From: an uncultured Clostridia bacterium
Lineage (GTDB): Bacteria; Bacillota; Clostridia; TANB77; CAG-508
DNA: 64,000 bases
NCBI GenBank assembly: GCA_934162205.1
Contig: CAKPIA010000008.1
Location: 1 to 64,000, forward strand
Reading direction: 5' to 3'
Position numbers and translations under genes: made by a program
Part shown: one piece after another, positions 16,713 through 27,313 of the stretch
How the letters are laid out: each line of letters starts with the position of its first letter
Numbering within the stretch: position 1 is the first letter of the stretch
Notes under the pieces: model-generated
Seen by the model: only the letters and a program-made list of their open reading frames with translations
What the model was told of the DNA's origin: nothing
Database searches by the model: none

Positions 16713-17504
16713 TTATTTTTTAATTTTTTGTCTTACATATTCGTATAAAACTACACCTGTTGCTACAGAAGCATTTAAGCTCTCTGTTTTACCTAACATT
16801 GGAATTTTTACTTTTTTATCTGACATTTCTTGAATTTCTTTAGAAACTCCATTTGCTTCATTTCCTATAACTATAACTTTTTTGTTATATTCTATATCAT
16901 ATATACTTTCATTTGTTTGAAGTGATGTTACTACAATTTCATATTTATGTTTTTTTATTTCTTTTAATGTTTTTTCTAAATCTTCACATTCTATTACTTT
17001 TACTCTAAATATAGCTCCCATTGTAGATCTAACAACTTTAGGATTATAAACATCAGCGGTTTCTTTTGAAACTAAAATTTGCTTTAAACCAATACTGTCT
17101 ACAGTTCTTAATATTGTTCCTAAATTTCCTGGATCTTGAATTCCATCTAATGCAACAATTATATCTTCATTATAATTTATTTCATTTTCACTATTTTTTC
17201 TTTCTATAACAGCTAAAATTCCCTGAGGATTTTTTACTTCTGTTATATTATTGAAAACATTTTCTGTTACATATATACAATCAAAACTTGCAATTTCATA
17301 CATTAGTTTTTTAGAAATTTCTTGTGTTTTAGTACATTCTTCACATATTACAATTTGTTTTATTTTAGCATTTTCATTAATTGCTTCTTCTACAAGTTTT
17401 ATTCCTTCTATAACATATTCATTTGATTGTTCTCTATACTTTTTATCTTTTAATTTTTTTACGTGTTTTATAAACTCATTATCTTTACTTGAAATTCTTT
17501 GCAT
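16713..17504 (-). CDS. TrmH/SpoU-family RNA 2'-O-methyltransferase (YsgA-like)
   Basis: N-terminal substrate-binding domain (YVIEGIKLVEEAINENAKIK) followed by the SPOUT catalytic domain with ALDGIQDPGNLGTILRTVD, VIGNEANGVSKEI and IPMLGKTESLNASVATGV, the three SpoU motifs. I place the start at the ATG 17504-17502, which has AAGGAGAG eight bases upstream; the open frame extends 23 codons further but would overlap the mfd 3' end. About 263 aa. Probably targets 23S rRNA; the exact site is unknown. Co-transcribed with mfd. Confidence 0.9.
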   Translation of the reverse strand: MQRISSKDNEFIKHVKKLKDKKYREQSNEYVIEGIKLVEEAINENAKIKQIVICEECTKTQEISKKLMYEIASFDCIYVTENVFNNITEVKNPQGILAVIERKNSENEINYNEDIIVALDGIQDPGNLGTILRTVDSIGLKQILVSKETADVYNPKVVRSTMGAIFRVKVIECEDLEKTLKEIKKHKYEIVVTSLQTNESIYDIEYNKKVIVIGNEANGVSKEIQEMSDKKVKIPMLGKTESLNASVATGVVLYEYVRQKIKK

Positions 17505-17556
17505 TAAAACTCTCCTTACTTGGAATATTTTATTATATCCTAACTTTTTAGTTATA

Positions 17557-20500
17557 TTATTTATTAATTGCATTTTTTATATCTTTAATAAATTCTTTTA
17601 TTTCTTCAAATAATTCTTTGTCTGTTTTTCCAGTTGCTTTTAAAGTTAATGCTGGTTTTATACCAGGTGAAAATCTTATTTTATCTTGATATTTTTTTAC
17701 TAATTCATTTACATCAACATTAAAGTTTGACTGCTCAAAGTTAAATACTATACCATTAATTTTACTTGCAATTTTTATAATATCGGTATTTTGACAAAGT
17801 ATTTTTACTCTTGCAATTTCTATAAGATTTTCAACTTCTTTTGGCATGTTACCAAATCTGTCTATTATTTCATCTATTATATCTTGAATATCCTCTTCTG
17901 TTTTACATAGTGCAATATCTTGATATATTTCTATTTTTTGTTTTTTATCTGATATATATTCTTCCGGTATGTAACTTGTAATATTCAATTCTATTTGTAA
18001 TTCCTGAACTTCTTCTATTTTCTTTCCTTGCATTTCTTTTACTACTTGATCTAATAATTCACAATATGTATCATATCCAACTTGATCTAAATGTCCATGT
18101 TGAATCTCTCCAAGCAAACTTCCTGCTCCTCTTATCTCCAAATCTCTCATTGCAATTTTAAATCCAGATCCAAATTCTGTAAATTCTTTTATTGCTTTTA
18201 ATCTTTTATCTGCATCTTCATTTAAAATCTTATCTCTTTTATATGTTATATATGCATATGCTTGTTTATTTGATCTTCCAACTCTTCCCCTTATTTGATA
18301 CAACTGAGCTAAGCCCATTCTATCTGCATTTTCTACTATTATTGTGTTTGCATTTGGAATATCAATACCAGATTCTAATATTGTTGTACAAACAAGTACA
18401 TCTGTTTTTCCATCTACAAATTCTTGCATTATATCTTCTATTTCTTTTCCTGTCATTCTTCCATGTGCAAAAGAAACTCTAGCTTCTGGAACTAATTCTG
18501 ATATTTCTTCAACTTTTTTAATAATATTTTCAATATTATTAAATATATAAAATACTTGCCCATTTCTTTCTATTTCTCTTGTAATTGCCTCTTTTATTAC
18601 TTCTTTATCATACTCTAACACATAAGTTTGAACTGGTTTTCTATTTTGAGGTGGTTCGTATATTACAGACATATCTCTTACACCTACAATAGACATATGT
18701 AATGTTCTTGGTATAGGAGTTGCCGTCATTGTTAATACATCTACATTTGTTTTATATTGTTTAATTTTTTCTTTATCTTTAACTCCAAATCTATGCTCTT
18801 CATCTATTATTAATAATCCCAAATCTCTAAATTCTACATCTTTACTAAGAAGTCTATGTGTTCCAATTACCACATCTACTTCTCCTAATTTTAATTTTTT
18901 TATTGTTTCGTTTTGTTCTTTAGCAGTTTTGAATCTATTTAATAGTTCAACTTTTATAGGAAAGTCTTTCATTCTTTCTTTAAAGCCTTGATATTGTTGA
19001 TCTGCTAAAACTGTTGTTGGAACTAAATAAGCAACTTGTTTTCCATCCATTACAGCCTTAAAAGCAGCTCTAATTGCAACTTCTGTTTTACCATATCCAA
19101 CATCACCACATAGTAGTCTATCCATTGGTTTATCTTTTTCCATATCTTTTTTTACTTCTTCTATACATCTTAATTGATCATCTGTTTCTACATATGGAAA
19201 ACTATCTTCAAATTGTTTTTGCCATGTAGTATCAGGAGAAAATGCAAATCCCTTTGCTTTTTCCCTTTTAGCATATAATTCTATTAATTCTTTTGCGACT
19301 TCTCTTAAATTATTTTTGACTTTTGTTTTTGTATTTTCCCAATCTTTTCCGCCAAATTTATTTATCTTAGGCTCTTTTTCTCCGCCACCTATATATTTTC
19401 TTATGCTATCTAATTGGTTTGTAGGAACATATAAAATGTCATTTCCTTTATATTTTATTTTTATATAATCTTTTGTTACTTTATCTGATGTTATTGTATT
19501 TACTCCTACAAACATACCAATTCCGTGGTGTCTATGTACAACATAATCACCAACTTCTAGATCAGCAAATACTACCTTTTCTCCTTCTTTAAATGCTGAT
19601 GTTGCCTTTTTTCTTTTCTTTTTTTCTCCTTGAACTAAATCATCAGCAACAATTACTAATTGATTTAATTCATAATTTTCAAATCCAGTTGAAAGTTTTC
19701 CTACTGTTACTAAAATGCTTTCTAATTTTTCTGTTATAATCTTTTTGTCAATACTTTTTTCATATATATTTTGAATTTCATTTTCACTTAATAATTTTGA
19801 TATTTTTTTTGATTTCTCTTCTGTTGAAGTTAATATATATACTTTTTTATTTTTTTCTTTTGCCTTTTTTACTTCATTTAATAGTATTTCTATTTCACTA
19901 TTAAAATAATTTACTTGTCTATATTCAAATTTATATTTTTCTGCCTGTTTTTGAATAAAATCTTGTTCTTCTATATATAATATTTTTTTGTTTCGTATTT
20001 CTTCATCTATTTCAGAAAAATCATACATATTTTCAATTGCCTGAGGAACAATTTTATCTTTTTCAATTAAAGATTGCACTAAATTTTTATTATCATTTTT
20101 TATATTTTCTGCTCTTATATTAACTTTACTTTCTTCATCAATACAAATTAGACAATTATTATCTAAATATCCTAAAATATTTGTTTTATCATTATAAAAA
20201 TCATCAAAGTATTTATCAATTTTACTTATATAATCTCCATTTTTTATAACTTCAATATCATTTTCCAATATCTCTTGTTGTTTCTCATTATATATTTTCT
20301 CTTCTATTTTTTTACATACTTTATCTATTGTATCTTCTAAAACATATTCATGTGCTGGATATATTATTGCTTTTTGAAGTGTGCTTGTTGACCTTTGTGA
20401 TGATATGTTAAAACTTCTAATTGAATCAACTTCATCTCCCCAAAATTCAATTCTTATACCTGAATTCTCATCTGTAGAAATATCAACAATTCCACCTCTT

Positions 20501-21021
20501 ATACTGAATTGTCCTTTTCCTTCTATTAAATCATATCTTACATATCCCATATTTATTAATTGTTGCTTTAATTCTTCTAAATCGTATGTATTTCCCACTT
20601 TAAAATTAAGCACACTTTTATATAAAATTTCTTTGGCTGGTAATTTTTGCATAACAGCTTCTATTGTTGTAACTAATATAATATTCTTATTTTGATATAA
20701 TTTATTTAATGTTTCTATTCTTTGATATGGCAATTCTTTACTTTCTGCAATATAATCATATGTTACAATATCCTTTTTAGGAAAAAATTCAACACTATCT
20801 ATAAAATATTTTAAATCATCATAAATTTTTTTTGCTTGAATTTCATTATATGTTATTAGACATATAGGCATTTCTGCAAATTTATTTATTCCAGATAGTA
20901 TTTGCGTTTTTGCCACGTCAGTTAAGCCCGATATAGCTATCGGACCATTTTCATTTTTTAGTTGATTTACTAATGTTACAAATTTTTGAGAATTTCCAAG
21001 TTCTCCTAATATTGTATTCAT
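17557..21021 (-). CDS. mfd: Transcription-repair coupling factor Mfd
   Basis: Translocase that dislodges stalled RNA polymerase and recruits UvrA. N-terminal UvrB-like modules (RGGIVDIS, DEVDSIRSFN), RNAP-interacting domain (EGEKVVFADLEVGDYVVHRHHG...), then RecG-like helicase domains: Walker A CGDVGYGKTEVA, DEEHRFG box, MTATPIPRTLH, and motif VI QIRGRVGRS. The TRCF C-terminal domain closes the protein. 1154 aa is full length. 52 bases before the methylase start, likely one operon. Confidence 0.97.
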   Translation of the reverse strand: MNTILGELGNSQKFVTLVNQLKNENGPIAISGLTDVAKTQILSGINKFAEMPICLITYNEIQAKKIYDDLKYFIDSVEFFPKKDIVTYDYIAESKELPYQRIETLNKLYQNKNIILVTTIEAVMQKLPAKEILYKSVLNFKVGNTYDLEELKQQLINMGYVRYDLIEGKGQFSIRGGIVDISTDENSGIRIEFWGDEVDSIRSFNISSQRSTSTLQKAIIYPAHEYVLEDTIDKVCKKIEEKIYNEKQQEILENDIEVIKNGDYISKIDKYFDDFYNDKTNILGYLDNNCLICIDEESKVNIRAENIKNDNKNLVQSLIEKDKIVPQAIENMYDFSEIDEEIRNKKILYIEEQDFIQKQAEKYKFEYRQVNYFNSEIEILLNEVKKAKEKNKKVYILTSTEEKSKKISKLLSENEIQNIYEKSIDKKIITEKLESILVTVGKLSTGFENYELNQLVIVADDLVQGEKKKRKKATSAFKEGEKVVFADLEVGDYVVHRHHGIGMFVGVNTITSDKVTKDYIKIKYKGNDILYVPTNQLDSIRKYIGGGEKEPKINKFGGKDWENTKTKVKNNLREVAKELIELYAKREKAKGFAFSPDTTWQKQFEDSFPYVETDDQLRCIEEVKKDMEKDKPMDRLLCGDVGYGKTEVAIRAAFKAVMDGKQVAYLVPTTVLADQQYQGFKERMKDFPIKVELLNRFKTAKEQNETIKKLKLGEVDVVIGTHRLLSKDVEFRDLGLLIIDEEHRFGVKDKEKIKQYKTNVDVLTMTATPIPRTLHMSIVGVRDMSVIYEPPQNRKPVQTYVLEYDKEVIKEAITREIERNGQVFYIFNNIENIIKKVEEISELVPEARVSFAHGRMTGKEIEDIMQEFVDGKTDVLVCTTILESGIDIPNANTIIVENADRMGLAQLYQIRGRVGRSNKQAYAYITYKRDKILNEDADKRLKAIKEFTEFGSGFKIAMRDLEIRGAGSLLGEIQHGHLDQVGYDTYCELLDQVVKEMQGKKIEEVQELQIELNITSYIPEEYISDKKQKIEIYQDIALCKTEEDIQDIIDEIIDRFGNMPKEVENLIEIARVKILCQNTDIIKIASKINGIVFNFEQSNFNVDVNELVKKYQDKIRFSPGIKPALTLKATGKTDKELFEEIKEFIKDIKNAINK

Positions 21022-21166
21022 GTTCTTTTCCTCTATTCAATTGTTTTGCTTTTATTATTTTAATATTTTATACATTTATATATTATACTACTTTTTTTAT
21101 AATATATAAACATTTTATTTATAATTTTATGTTTTATAAAAAATATATTTATATACTAGCACATTT

Positions 21167-21195
21167 TTGACTTTTTATGTTAATTGTAGTATAAT
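21167..21195 (+). promoter_or_regulatory. Promoter of the 129-aa orphan
   Basis: TTGACT (21167-21172), 17-base spacer, TATAAT (21190-21195): close to sigma-A consensus. Confidence 0.7.
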
Positions 21196-21230
21196 AGTAA
21201 TTATAAAAATTATTTAGGAGGGCTCATATT

Positions 21231-21620
21231 ATGAGAAAAGAAACTCAAAGATTTATTAGCACTACTATGGAGAAAACAGCCGTTGATTTATTTCTTCGGC
21301 AAATTGGCATAATGCCTGAATCAAAATATTTCGATTCAGAAGCATTAAGACAAATAATATCGGCTTACATTGCTGCCAGATTCAAAGTAACACATTGTTG
21401 TGTTCTTTGGTACAAAACAATGGAAGACCCGGATAATCCGATAGTGATGTATCTTAAGAAAAACAAGATTGATACTAAGCATGAAAGATTTAGTATTATA
21501 ATCACTCCAACAATTTTACGTTTCTCACAGAAGCAGTCCGCTGATGTACGTAAGGTATTTGAAGATCCGCATCCAGTGCACCCAAGATTCAACACATCAG
21601 CACCAGCAATATTATATTAG
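21231..21620 (+). CDS. Orphan 129-aa protein of foreign-looking codon use
   Basis: No family recognised. Starts MRKETQRFISTTMEKTAVDL and ends PRFNTSAPAILY. It is soluble, with mixed alpha/beta composition and no TM segment. It has a strong promoter, AGGAGGG and a 13-bp terminator, forming a self-contained unit between the divergent mfd and the convergent topB. Codons such as CCG, GTC, ATC, CGG (codon 23) and CAG are unlike the neighbours. A +1 shift at its CGG would reach a stop in five codons, so CGG must be decoded as an amino acid here. Confidence 0.7.
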   Translation: MRKETQRFISTTMEKTAVDLFLRQIGIMPESKYFDSEALRQIISAYIAARFKVTHCCVLWYKTMEDPDNPIVMYLKKNKIDTKHERFSIIITPTILRFSQKQSADVRKVFEDPHPVHPRFNTSAPAILY

Positions 21621-21624
21621 CCCC

Positions 21625-21653
21625 AAAAAGGAAGACAGATTGTCTTCCTTTTT
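21625..21653. terminator. Bidirectional terminator, 129-aa orphan and topB
   Basis: AAAAAGGAAGACA / TGTCTTCCTTTTT is a perfect 13-bp stem with a 3-base loop, placed between the two convergent genes. Confidence 0.9.
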
Positions 21654-23616
21654 ACATTTTTATTACCAATTTATCAAATTTTGAATTAATATAATTATTA
21701 AGTTTTGTCATAAATATTTCTGGCTCAATTTCTTTATTTGCGACCATTTCTAATCCCTTTTCCCAACTAGCTGTTAATTTAGGATTTAACATATCTGGCA
21801 TCGAACTACTTACAACATCATAAATAACTTCACCTTTTTTAGTTGGTGTTACTATTTGTGTTTTTGTATTTATTTCTATGTATTTAATTTTTTCTAATTT
21901 CTTGATTATCTCTCCTCTTGTTGCACTTGTACCAATTCCTGCACCTTTTATTTGTTCTCTTAATTCCTCATCTTCTATTAATTTTCCTGCATTTTCCATA
22001 GCTAATATTAGTGTACCAGAATTATATCTTGTTGGAGGATTTGTTTCTGATTCTTTTGTTTCAAATCCTTTTGTATCTATTTCTTGTCCTTTTTTTAGAT
22101 CTTTTAAAATATCTATATTTACATTATCTTCTTTTTCTTGATTTTTATTATCTTTTTCCACATTTTCTGCATCATCTGTGGATTTTTTTTGTGTATTATT
22201 TGATTTTAATACTTCTAAAAATCCTTTTTTTATACATACTCTTCCGCTTGCATAAAATGTTTCATTTTCTATATTCACAATAACATTTACTTTGTTATAT
22301 TCTGCTTGAGGATAAAAAATTGCAATAAATCTTTTGGCAATTAACTTATATACTTGTTTGTGCAAATCTGGTAATTTATCAAAGTTTTCATACCCTTGTC
22401 CTGTTGGAATTATAGCATAGTGATCTGTTATTTTACTATCATTTACATATTTTGTCTTTACCAAATTAGTAGAATATTTTTCTTCCACCATTTTCTTTAT
22501 ATATCCTTGAACCTCTTCATCTTTATATCCTTTTGCTATTCCATTTAAATTTTTAGAAATTTCTTTTGCAACAGCTGTAGATAAAACTCTTGCATCTGTT
22601 CTTGGATATGTTACTAATTTTTTCTCATATAAATTTTGTATTATTTCCAAAGTTTGGTCTGGCTTAATCTTAAAATTCTTTGTACATTGATTTTGCACTT
22701 CAGCTAAATTAAATAAAAGTGGTGCATTTTCTTTTTGTTTTGATTTTTTTAATTCTGTAATTATTGCCTTTTTTCCTTTTAAACTTTCTATAAATTGTTT
22801 TGCATCATCTTCTTTTTTGAATCCTGATTCATTATATAATTTTGGAGATTCAAACATATCTGATTTTTCATTTACTTTCCATTCTGCTTTAAATGAACTT
22901 TCTTCGTTCCCAAATTCTCCATTAATTTTATAATATTTTGTCTTTTTAAAATTTCGTATTTCTCTTTCTCTTGAAACAATCATACCTAACACACATGTCA
23001 TAACACGTCCAACTGATATTGATGCTTTTTCTTCATTAATTTCATTTGCTAATTTTCTTCCATAAATAATAGAAAGTAATCTAGAAAAATTTATTCCTAT
23101 TAAATAATCTTCTTTTGCTCTTAAATATGCAGAATCTGATAAGCTATCATACTCAGATAAATCTTTTGCTTCTCTTATTCCTCTTAGTATTTCTTCTTCT
23201 GTTTGTGAATCAATCCATACTCTTTTTATTTTTGCATTTGGATTTGTTTTTGCCATCATAAATACTAATCTTTGAATATATTCTCCTTCACGCCCAGAGT
23301 CACCTGCATTATAAATTACTTCTACATCTTCTCTATTTAATAATTCTTTTACAATATTAAATTGATTTGCAACAGCTGGAATTATTTCGTATTTCCATTC
23401 TTGTGGTATAAATGGAAGTGTATCTAATCTCCAATATTTTAATTTTTCGTCATATTTTTCTGGATAACTCATTGTTACTAAATGTCCAACACACCATGTT
23501 ATAATCCAGTCCTGAGACTCCAAATACCCATTTTTTCTAGTAGTATTTACTTTAAGGGCTTTGGCAAATTCCATTGCTACTGATGGTTTTTCTGTTATTA
23601 TTAATTTTTTTGCCAT
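21652..23616 (-). CDS. topB: DNA topoisomerase III
   Basis: Type IA topoisomerase that relaxes and decatenates DNA. TOPRIM domain with LIITEKPSVA (4-13) and the acidic AGDSGREGE. The active-site tyrosine is in LVTYPRTDARVL. Arg-rich NPPTRYNSGTLILAMENAG in the C-terminal part. 654 aa. An acidic and Lys-rich insert (about 475-510) is lineage specific. No C-terminal zinc ribbons are seen. Followed downstream by the 129-aa orphan terminator. Confidence 0.95.
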   Translation of the reverse strand: MAKKLIITEKPSVAMEFAKALKVNTTRKNGYLESQDWIITWCVGHLVTMSYPEKYDEKLKYWRLDTLPFIPQEWKYEIIPAVANQFNIVKELLNREDVEVIYNAGDSGREGEYIQRLVFMMAKTNPNAKIKRVWIDSQTEEEILRGIREAKDLSEYDSLSDSAYLRAKEDYLIGINFSRLLSIIYGRKLANEINEEKASISVGRVMTCVLGMIVSREREIRNFKKTKYYKINGEFGNEESSFKAEWKVNEKSDMFESPKLYNESGFKKEDDAKQFIESLKGKKAIITELKKSKQKENAPLLFNLAEVQNQCTKNFKIKPDQTLEIIQNLYEKKLVTYPRTDARVLSTAVAKEISKNLNGIAKGYKDEEVQGYIKKMVEEKYSTNLVKTKYVNDSKITDHYAIIPTGQGYENFDKLPDLHKQVYKLIAKRFIAIFYPQAEYNKVNVIVNIENETFYASGRVCIKKGFLEVLKSNNTQKKSTDDAENVEKDNKNQEKEDNVNIDILKDLKKGQEIDTKGFETKESETNPPTRYNSGTLILAMENAGKLIEDEELREQIKGAGIGTSATRGEIIKKLEKIKYIEINTKTQIVTPTKKGEVIYDVVSSSMPDMLNPKLTASWEKGLEMVANKEIEPEIFMTKLNNYINSKFDKLVIKM

Positions 23617-23632
23617 TTCATCTTTCCTTTTA

Positions 23633-24397
23633 TTATTTTTTCAGTCTTTCATCTATGTAATTGTTTACATCTTCTTTTATTAATTCTATTTGTTTTTTTG
23701 TATTTTCATCTTTAAATTCAAAACTATTTAAGATTCTATTTATATAATTCTCTTGCTCTATAATAGTTAAACTTGTATCAAAGTTTATGTCAAATACAAA
23801 AGCAACTGTACACAATAATTTTACTAAGTCGTCATCACCCTTTTTTCTCCTTACAGGTTCTCTGTTTAAAATTTGTTCCATTACTTCATCTGGTATCTTA
23901 CTATATTCTACATTTGGCTTATCTTTATCTTCTTTCCAGAATATTTCCAATATTTCATATAATATATCTAATTTATCTGCATCTCTGACTATTTTACAAA
24001 ATAACTCCTCTTTTTCGTTCAAATCATTTTCAATTTTATATTTATTATGATTTTTTACTGCACATTTTATTATTTTATCATATTCATCTGTATCTATATA
24101 ATTTCTTATATCTTTATTTAATATCTTAACTCCATAATCTCCATGGTCAAAGCTATCAACATCTCTATATGTTTTATATTGAGTATATTGTTCAAACCTT
24201 GCAATGTCATGCAATAATCCAATTAATGTTGCAAGATTTATTTCGTCTTGACTTAATTTTAATTCTGTTGCTATTTTTTTTGATATTTCCATTACTCTTA
24301 ATGAATGTTTTTGTTTTCTTTCAATAGCTTCCGCTTTCAAGTCATAATTTTCTGTATATTTTATAAATTCCTTTATTGCTTTTTCTATATCTATCAT
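23633..24397 (-). CDS. HD-domain phosphohydrolase
   Basis: HD superfamily protein: His in KHSLRVMEISKKIA, the HD pair in LIGLLHDIARFEQY, DHGDYGVKIL, and Asp in IVRDADKLDILYEI. These are the metal ligands of the family. Start chosen at ATG 24397 because the GTG further upstream is part of the AAAGGTG ribosome-binding site. About 254 aa. The substrate (often a nucleotide) is unknown. 16 bases upstream of topB, likely co-transcribed. Confidence 0.87.
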   Translation of the reverse strand: MIDIEKAIKEFIKYTENYDLKAEAIERKQKHSLRVMEISKKIATELKLSQDEINLATLIGLLHDIARFEQYTQYKTYRDVDSFDHGDYGVKILNKDIRNYIDTDEYDKIIKCAVKNHNKYKIENDLNEKEELFCKIVRDADKLDILYEILEIFWKEDKDKPNVEYSKIPDEVMEQILNREPVRRKKGDDDLVKLLCTVAFVFDINFDTSLTIIEQENYINRILNSFEFKDENTKKQIELIKEDVNNYIDERLKK

Positions 24398-24502
24398 TTT
24401 TATCACCTTTCAAATTGTATCACTTATGTAATTACATTTCAAGATAGATATTTTTATTATCTTTTCTATTTTAATGTTTAATAAAACTTTTTCTCATAAA
24501 AT

Positions 24503-24530
24503 AAACAAGGAGTTAATTGCCTCCTTGTTT
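24503..24530 (-). terminator. Terminator of the 934-aa surface protein gene
   Basis: AAACAAGGAG / CTCCTTGTTT is a perfect 10-bp stem, loop 8, directly 3' of the stop codon at 24539. Confidence 0.85.
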
Positions 24531-24538
24531 ATCTTATT

Positions 24539-27313
24539 TTATTTATATACTAAAAACATACTATAAATATATGTATCTGCTGTATATGCTAAATTTACTT
24601 TCAAGTCATGTTTTGTAGTAACTTTTACATAATACTCACCTGAAATATTACTTACATCTAATATTAATTTTTTATCTGATAATGTAAGTGGCGATGAACC
24701 ATTTTGTGATACAGTTACTGATTTATTAAATGCATCATAATCACTAGATGAAGATGAAGAATTAGAACTTGATATTCCTAATGTAGTATAATTTATTCCA
24801 GATGGATGATTATCTCCTATAGTACAATTCATTATAATTTTATCTACATTTGTTAAATCTATTTTATTTTTTGATATCAACATTCCAACATTTCCACCTT
24901 GACTATAATCACCAGTTGAACCATTCCAATTAGCCACCCATGAAACAGACATATGTATTGAACCATTCTTATTAGCATCTGTAGTAATAACATTTTTATT
25001 ACATTTTGTACTATACATATGTTTTGCTGTAAAGTTCCATTGTTCATTTAATTGTTCTGTACCAATCAGTTTATCTCCACCACCACAAATTGAACAAGTA
25101 CCTTTAATATCGTTTTCATTATTGTGTTTTTGCCATACCGCATATAATATTTCACTTTTATTTAAATTATATGTTCCTCCCGCCATATATTCCGCAGTTG
25201 AACTTGTTTTATTTGTTGACCATCCTAAGAAATGATATCCATTTCTTGTTGGAACTGTGGTACTTAATGTTAATGCAGAATCTTTTCTTTTTGTTTGCAT
25301 ATTAGGTATTCCTGTTCCACCATTAGCATTATAATAAACTGTATAATTTTTATCTGTACTACCTGTAAAGTACCTAGTTGCTAATTCTTTTCCAATATCT
25401 GGCCATTGATGCATTTCTAAAGTATTTCCTATTGATAAATAATCTGTTTTATATACAGATCTATCAGTTTCAAAAAAATAGTCATGTCCTGATACATAAA
25501 AAGTTACTCCATTATATTCAAAACTACTTCCATATGGAAATGATTCTGGATGTTCTGATGTATAGTATTTTACTGCATCAGGATTTGTAGAAACTAATAT
25601 AGGACCAAAATAATCATATTCTCCTAAATTATCCATTGTCGACCATACTACTATCGCTGGCTTGTCATTAGTTTTATAATATTTTCTGTTAACAGAATAA
25701 TTATAATCAACTTCTCCAATAAGCGTATTTGCTTTATCTACATAATAATCATTATCTTTTGTTGTATATACCTCTTTTGTAGATGATGTAACATTTCCAG
25801 AGTTATCTTTTGTTTCTACATAAATATTATATTTTTCTCCTGAAACACTTCCAATTAAATTTGAAAAACTATAAGTTCCACTTGTTTGATAATTAGTCCA
25901 ATTTCCATTATTTAATTTAAATCTATATCCTGCTATTCCACTACTTCCACTTGTACTTGTTGCATCTGCATCTGTTGTATTTGCAGTTACTGTTATAGTA
26001 CCTGTTGAACTTGTTGTTGTTATATTAAAGTCTTTTGGCGATAATGTATCTATATTTGTTACATTTCCTGTACTGTATCCTCCGGCATTTGTTCCGTCCC
26101 ATAATCTAGCATATATTTTTCCGTTCTCTGTAAATTCTTGACTTGCTGTACTTGACCATGTTTGTGCGTCTTTACTTGTTTGTATTGTATATCCGCTTAC
26201 ATTTGTACTTGCTGTCATTGTTACTTTTCCATTTGTCCATCCTGTTGGACTTGCTGTAAATGTTGTATTTGCTGTTGTTAGCCCTGCTACTGTTCCTAAT
26301 TTTATTTCTAATGGTTTATCACTACTGTTTGCATTTGTTATATTTCCTGCTACATCATATATTTCTGCATATACATTATATGTTCCACTTGTTAAGTTAT
26401 CATATGTTTTACTCTTTGTTACTGCAGTTGTTTCTCCTGCTTGTATACTGTGCAATTCTTTATAAATTACCTCTTCACTTGTATAACTTGTTGCATCTGA
26501 TTTTTTATAATACCATACTATTTTTCCTAATCCTGAGTTTTCGTCTTTTACTCCTACATTTACTGTAAATCCTTTTGTTGTTACATTACTTGAATTCATT
26601 GCTGTACTTATTTCTGCTTCTTTTTTATCTATATTTGTTATATTTCCTGTTGCATATTTATCACTTATTGATAATCCATTTGCTAGCCTTGCATATATCT
26701 TTTTATTTTCTGTTATTTTTATTTTTTCTGTATCTTTATAATCTCTCCATGTTTTTAAGTCATATGAATATTGTATTTTATTTTCTTTGTATTCTTCATT
26801 TTGTACTTTTATACTTACTACTTCTACATCTTCATTTGTCCAGCCTGTTGGCTCTATCTCTATTTTTATATCCGCTTTTTCTAAATCTATTGATGGTATT
26901 TCTCCTTCTATTATTCCATCTACTGTTACTGTATATTTCCACCCTTCTTTTGTTTTTATTACTATTCTTGGTTCTAATTCATCATTATCTATTAACTCCA
27001 TACTTGCTTTACTACTATCTACATCTTTTTTGAATTTTTCACCATTTCTTAGTATATTATATATTCCTTCTAGTTTTTCTTTTTTGGTTCTATTTAATTT
27101 TTTATTTACTCCTTCTTCTATTTTTGATAATTCTATTGTTTCTCTATAATCTGCTTTTTGTGATTCTATTTTCGCCTTTTGTGCTGTCTTAAATATTCCA
27201 TTTTCTCCTGTTAACATTGCAACACTTACTGCTGATAATATTAGTAATACTATTATTGTTACAACTAACGATACTAATGTTATTCCTCTTTTTTCTTTTA
27301 TTTTTCTCTTCAT
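24539..27313 (-). CDS. Large prepilin-like surface protein with Ig-like and InlB B-type repeats
   Basis: Start taken at ATG 27313 (MKRKIKEKRGITLVSL), which has GAGAGG upstream; an ATG ten codons earlier lacks one. The N-terminus is a class III-like signal: basic, then GITLVSLVVTIIVLLIL. Position 5 after the expected cleavage is Ser, not the Glu of true pilins. Then: coiled segment, three or four bacterial Ig-like repeats (each beginning PTGWTN and containing Y.TGN.TNID), a Ser-rich module, an InlB B/Listeria-Bacteroides repeat (YYNANGGTGIPN ... GYHFLGWS ... LYAVW) and a beta-rich C-terminal domain with CSICGGG. About 924 aa. Surface adhesin or structural role is inferred. Confidence 0.8.
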   Translation of the reverse strand: MKRKIKEKRGITLVSLVVTIIVLLILSAVSVAMLTGENGIFKTAQKAKIESQKADYRETIELSKIEEGVNKKLNRTKKEKLEGIYNILRNGEKFKKDVDSSKASMELIDNDELEPRIVIKTKEGWKYTVTVDGIIEGEIPSIDLEKADIKIEIEPTGWTNEDVEVVSIKVQNEEYKENKIQYSYDLKTWRDYKDTEKIKITENKKIYARLANGLSISDKYATGNITNIDKKEAEISTAMNSSNVTTKGFTVNVGVKDENSGLGKIVWYYKKSDATSYTSEEVIYKELHSIQAGETTAVTKSKTYDNLTSGTYNVYAEIYDVAGNITNANSSDKPLEIKLGTVAGLTTANTTFTASPTGWTNGKVTMTASTNVSGYTIQTSKDAQTWSSTASQEFTENGKIYARLWDGTNAGGYSTGNVTNIDTLSPKDFNITTTSSTGTITVTANTTDADATSTSGSSGIAGYRFKLNNGNWTNYQTSGTYSFSNLIGSVSGEKYNIYVETKDNSGNVTSSTKEVYTTKDNDYYVDKANTLIGEVDYNYSVNRKYYKTNDKPAIVVWSTMDNLGEYDYFGPILVSTNPDAVKYYTSEHPESFPYGSSFEYNGVTFYVSGHDYFFETDRSVYKTDYLSIGNTLEMHQWPDIGKELATRYFTGSTDKNYTVYYNANGGTGIPNMQTKRKDSALTLSTTVPTRNGYHFLGWSTNKTSSTAEYMAGGTYNLNKSEILYAVWQKHNNENDIKGTCSICGGGDKLIGTEQLNEQWNFTAKHMYSTKCNKNVITTDANKNGSIHMSVSWVANWNGSTGDYSQGGNVGMLISKNKIDLTNVDKIIMNCTIGDNHPSGINYTTLGISSSNSSSSSSDYDAFNKSVTVSQNGSSPLTLSDKKLILDVSNISGEYYVKVTTKHDLKVNLAYTADTYIYSMFLVYK

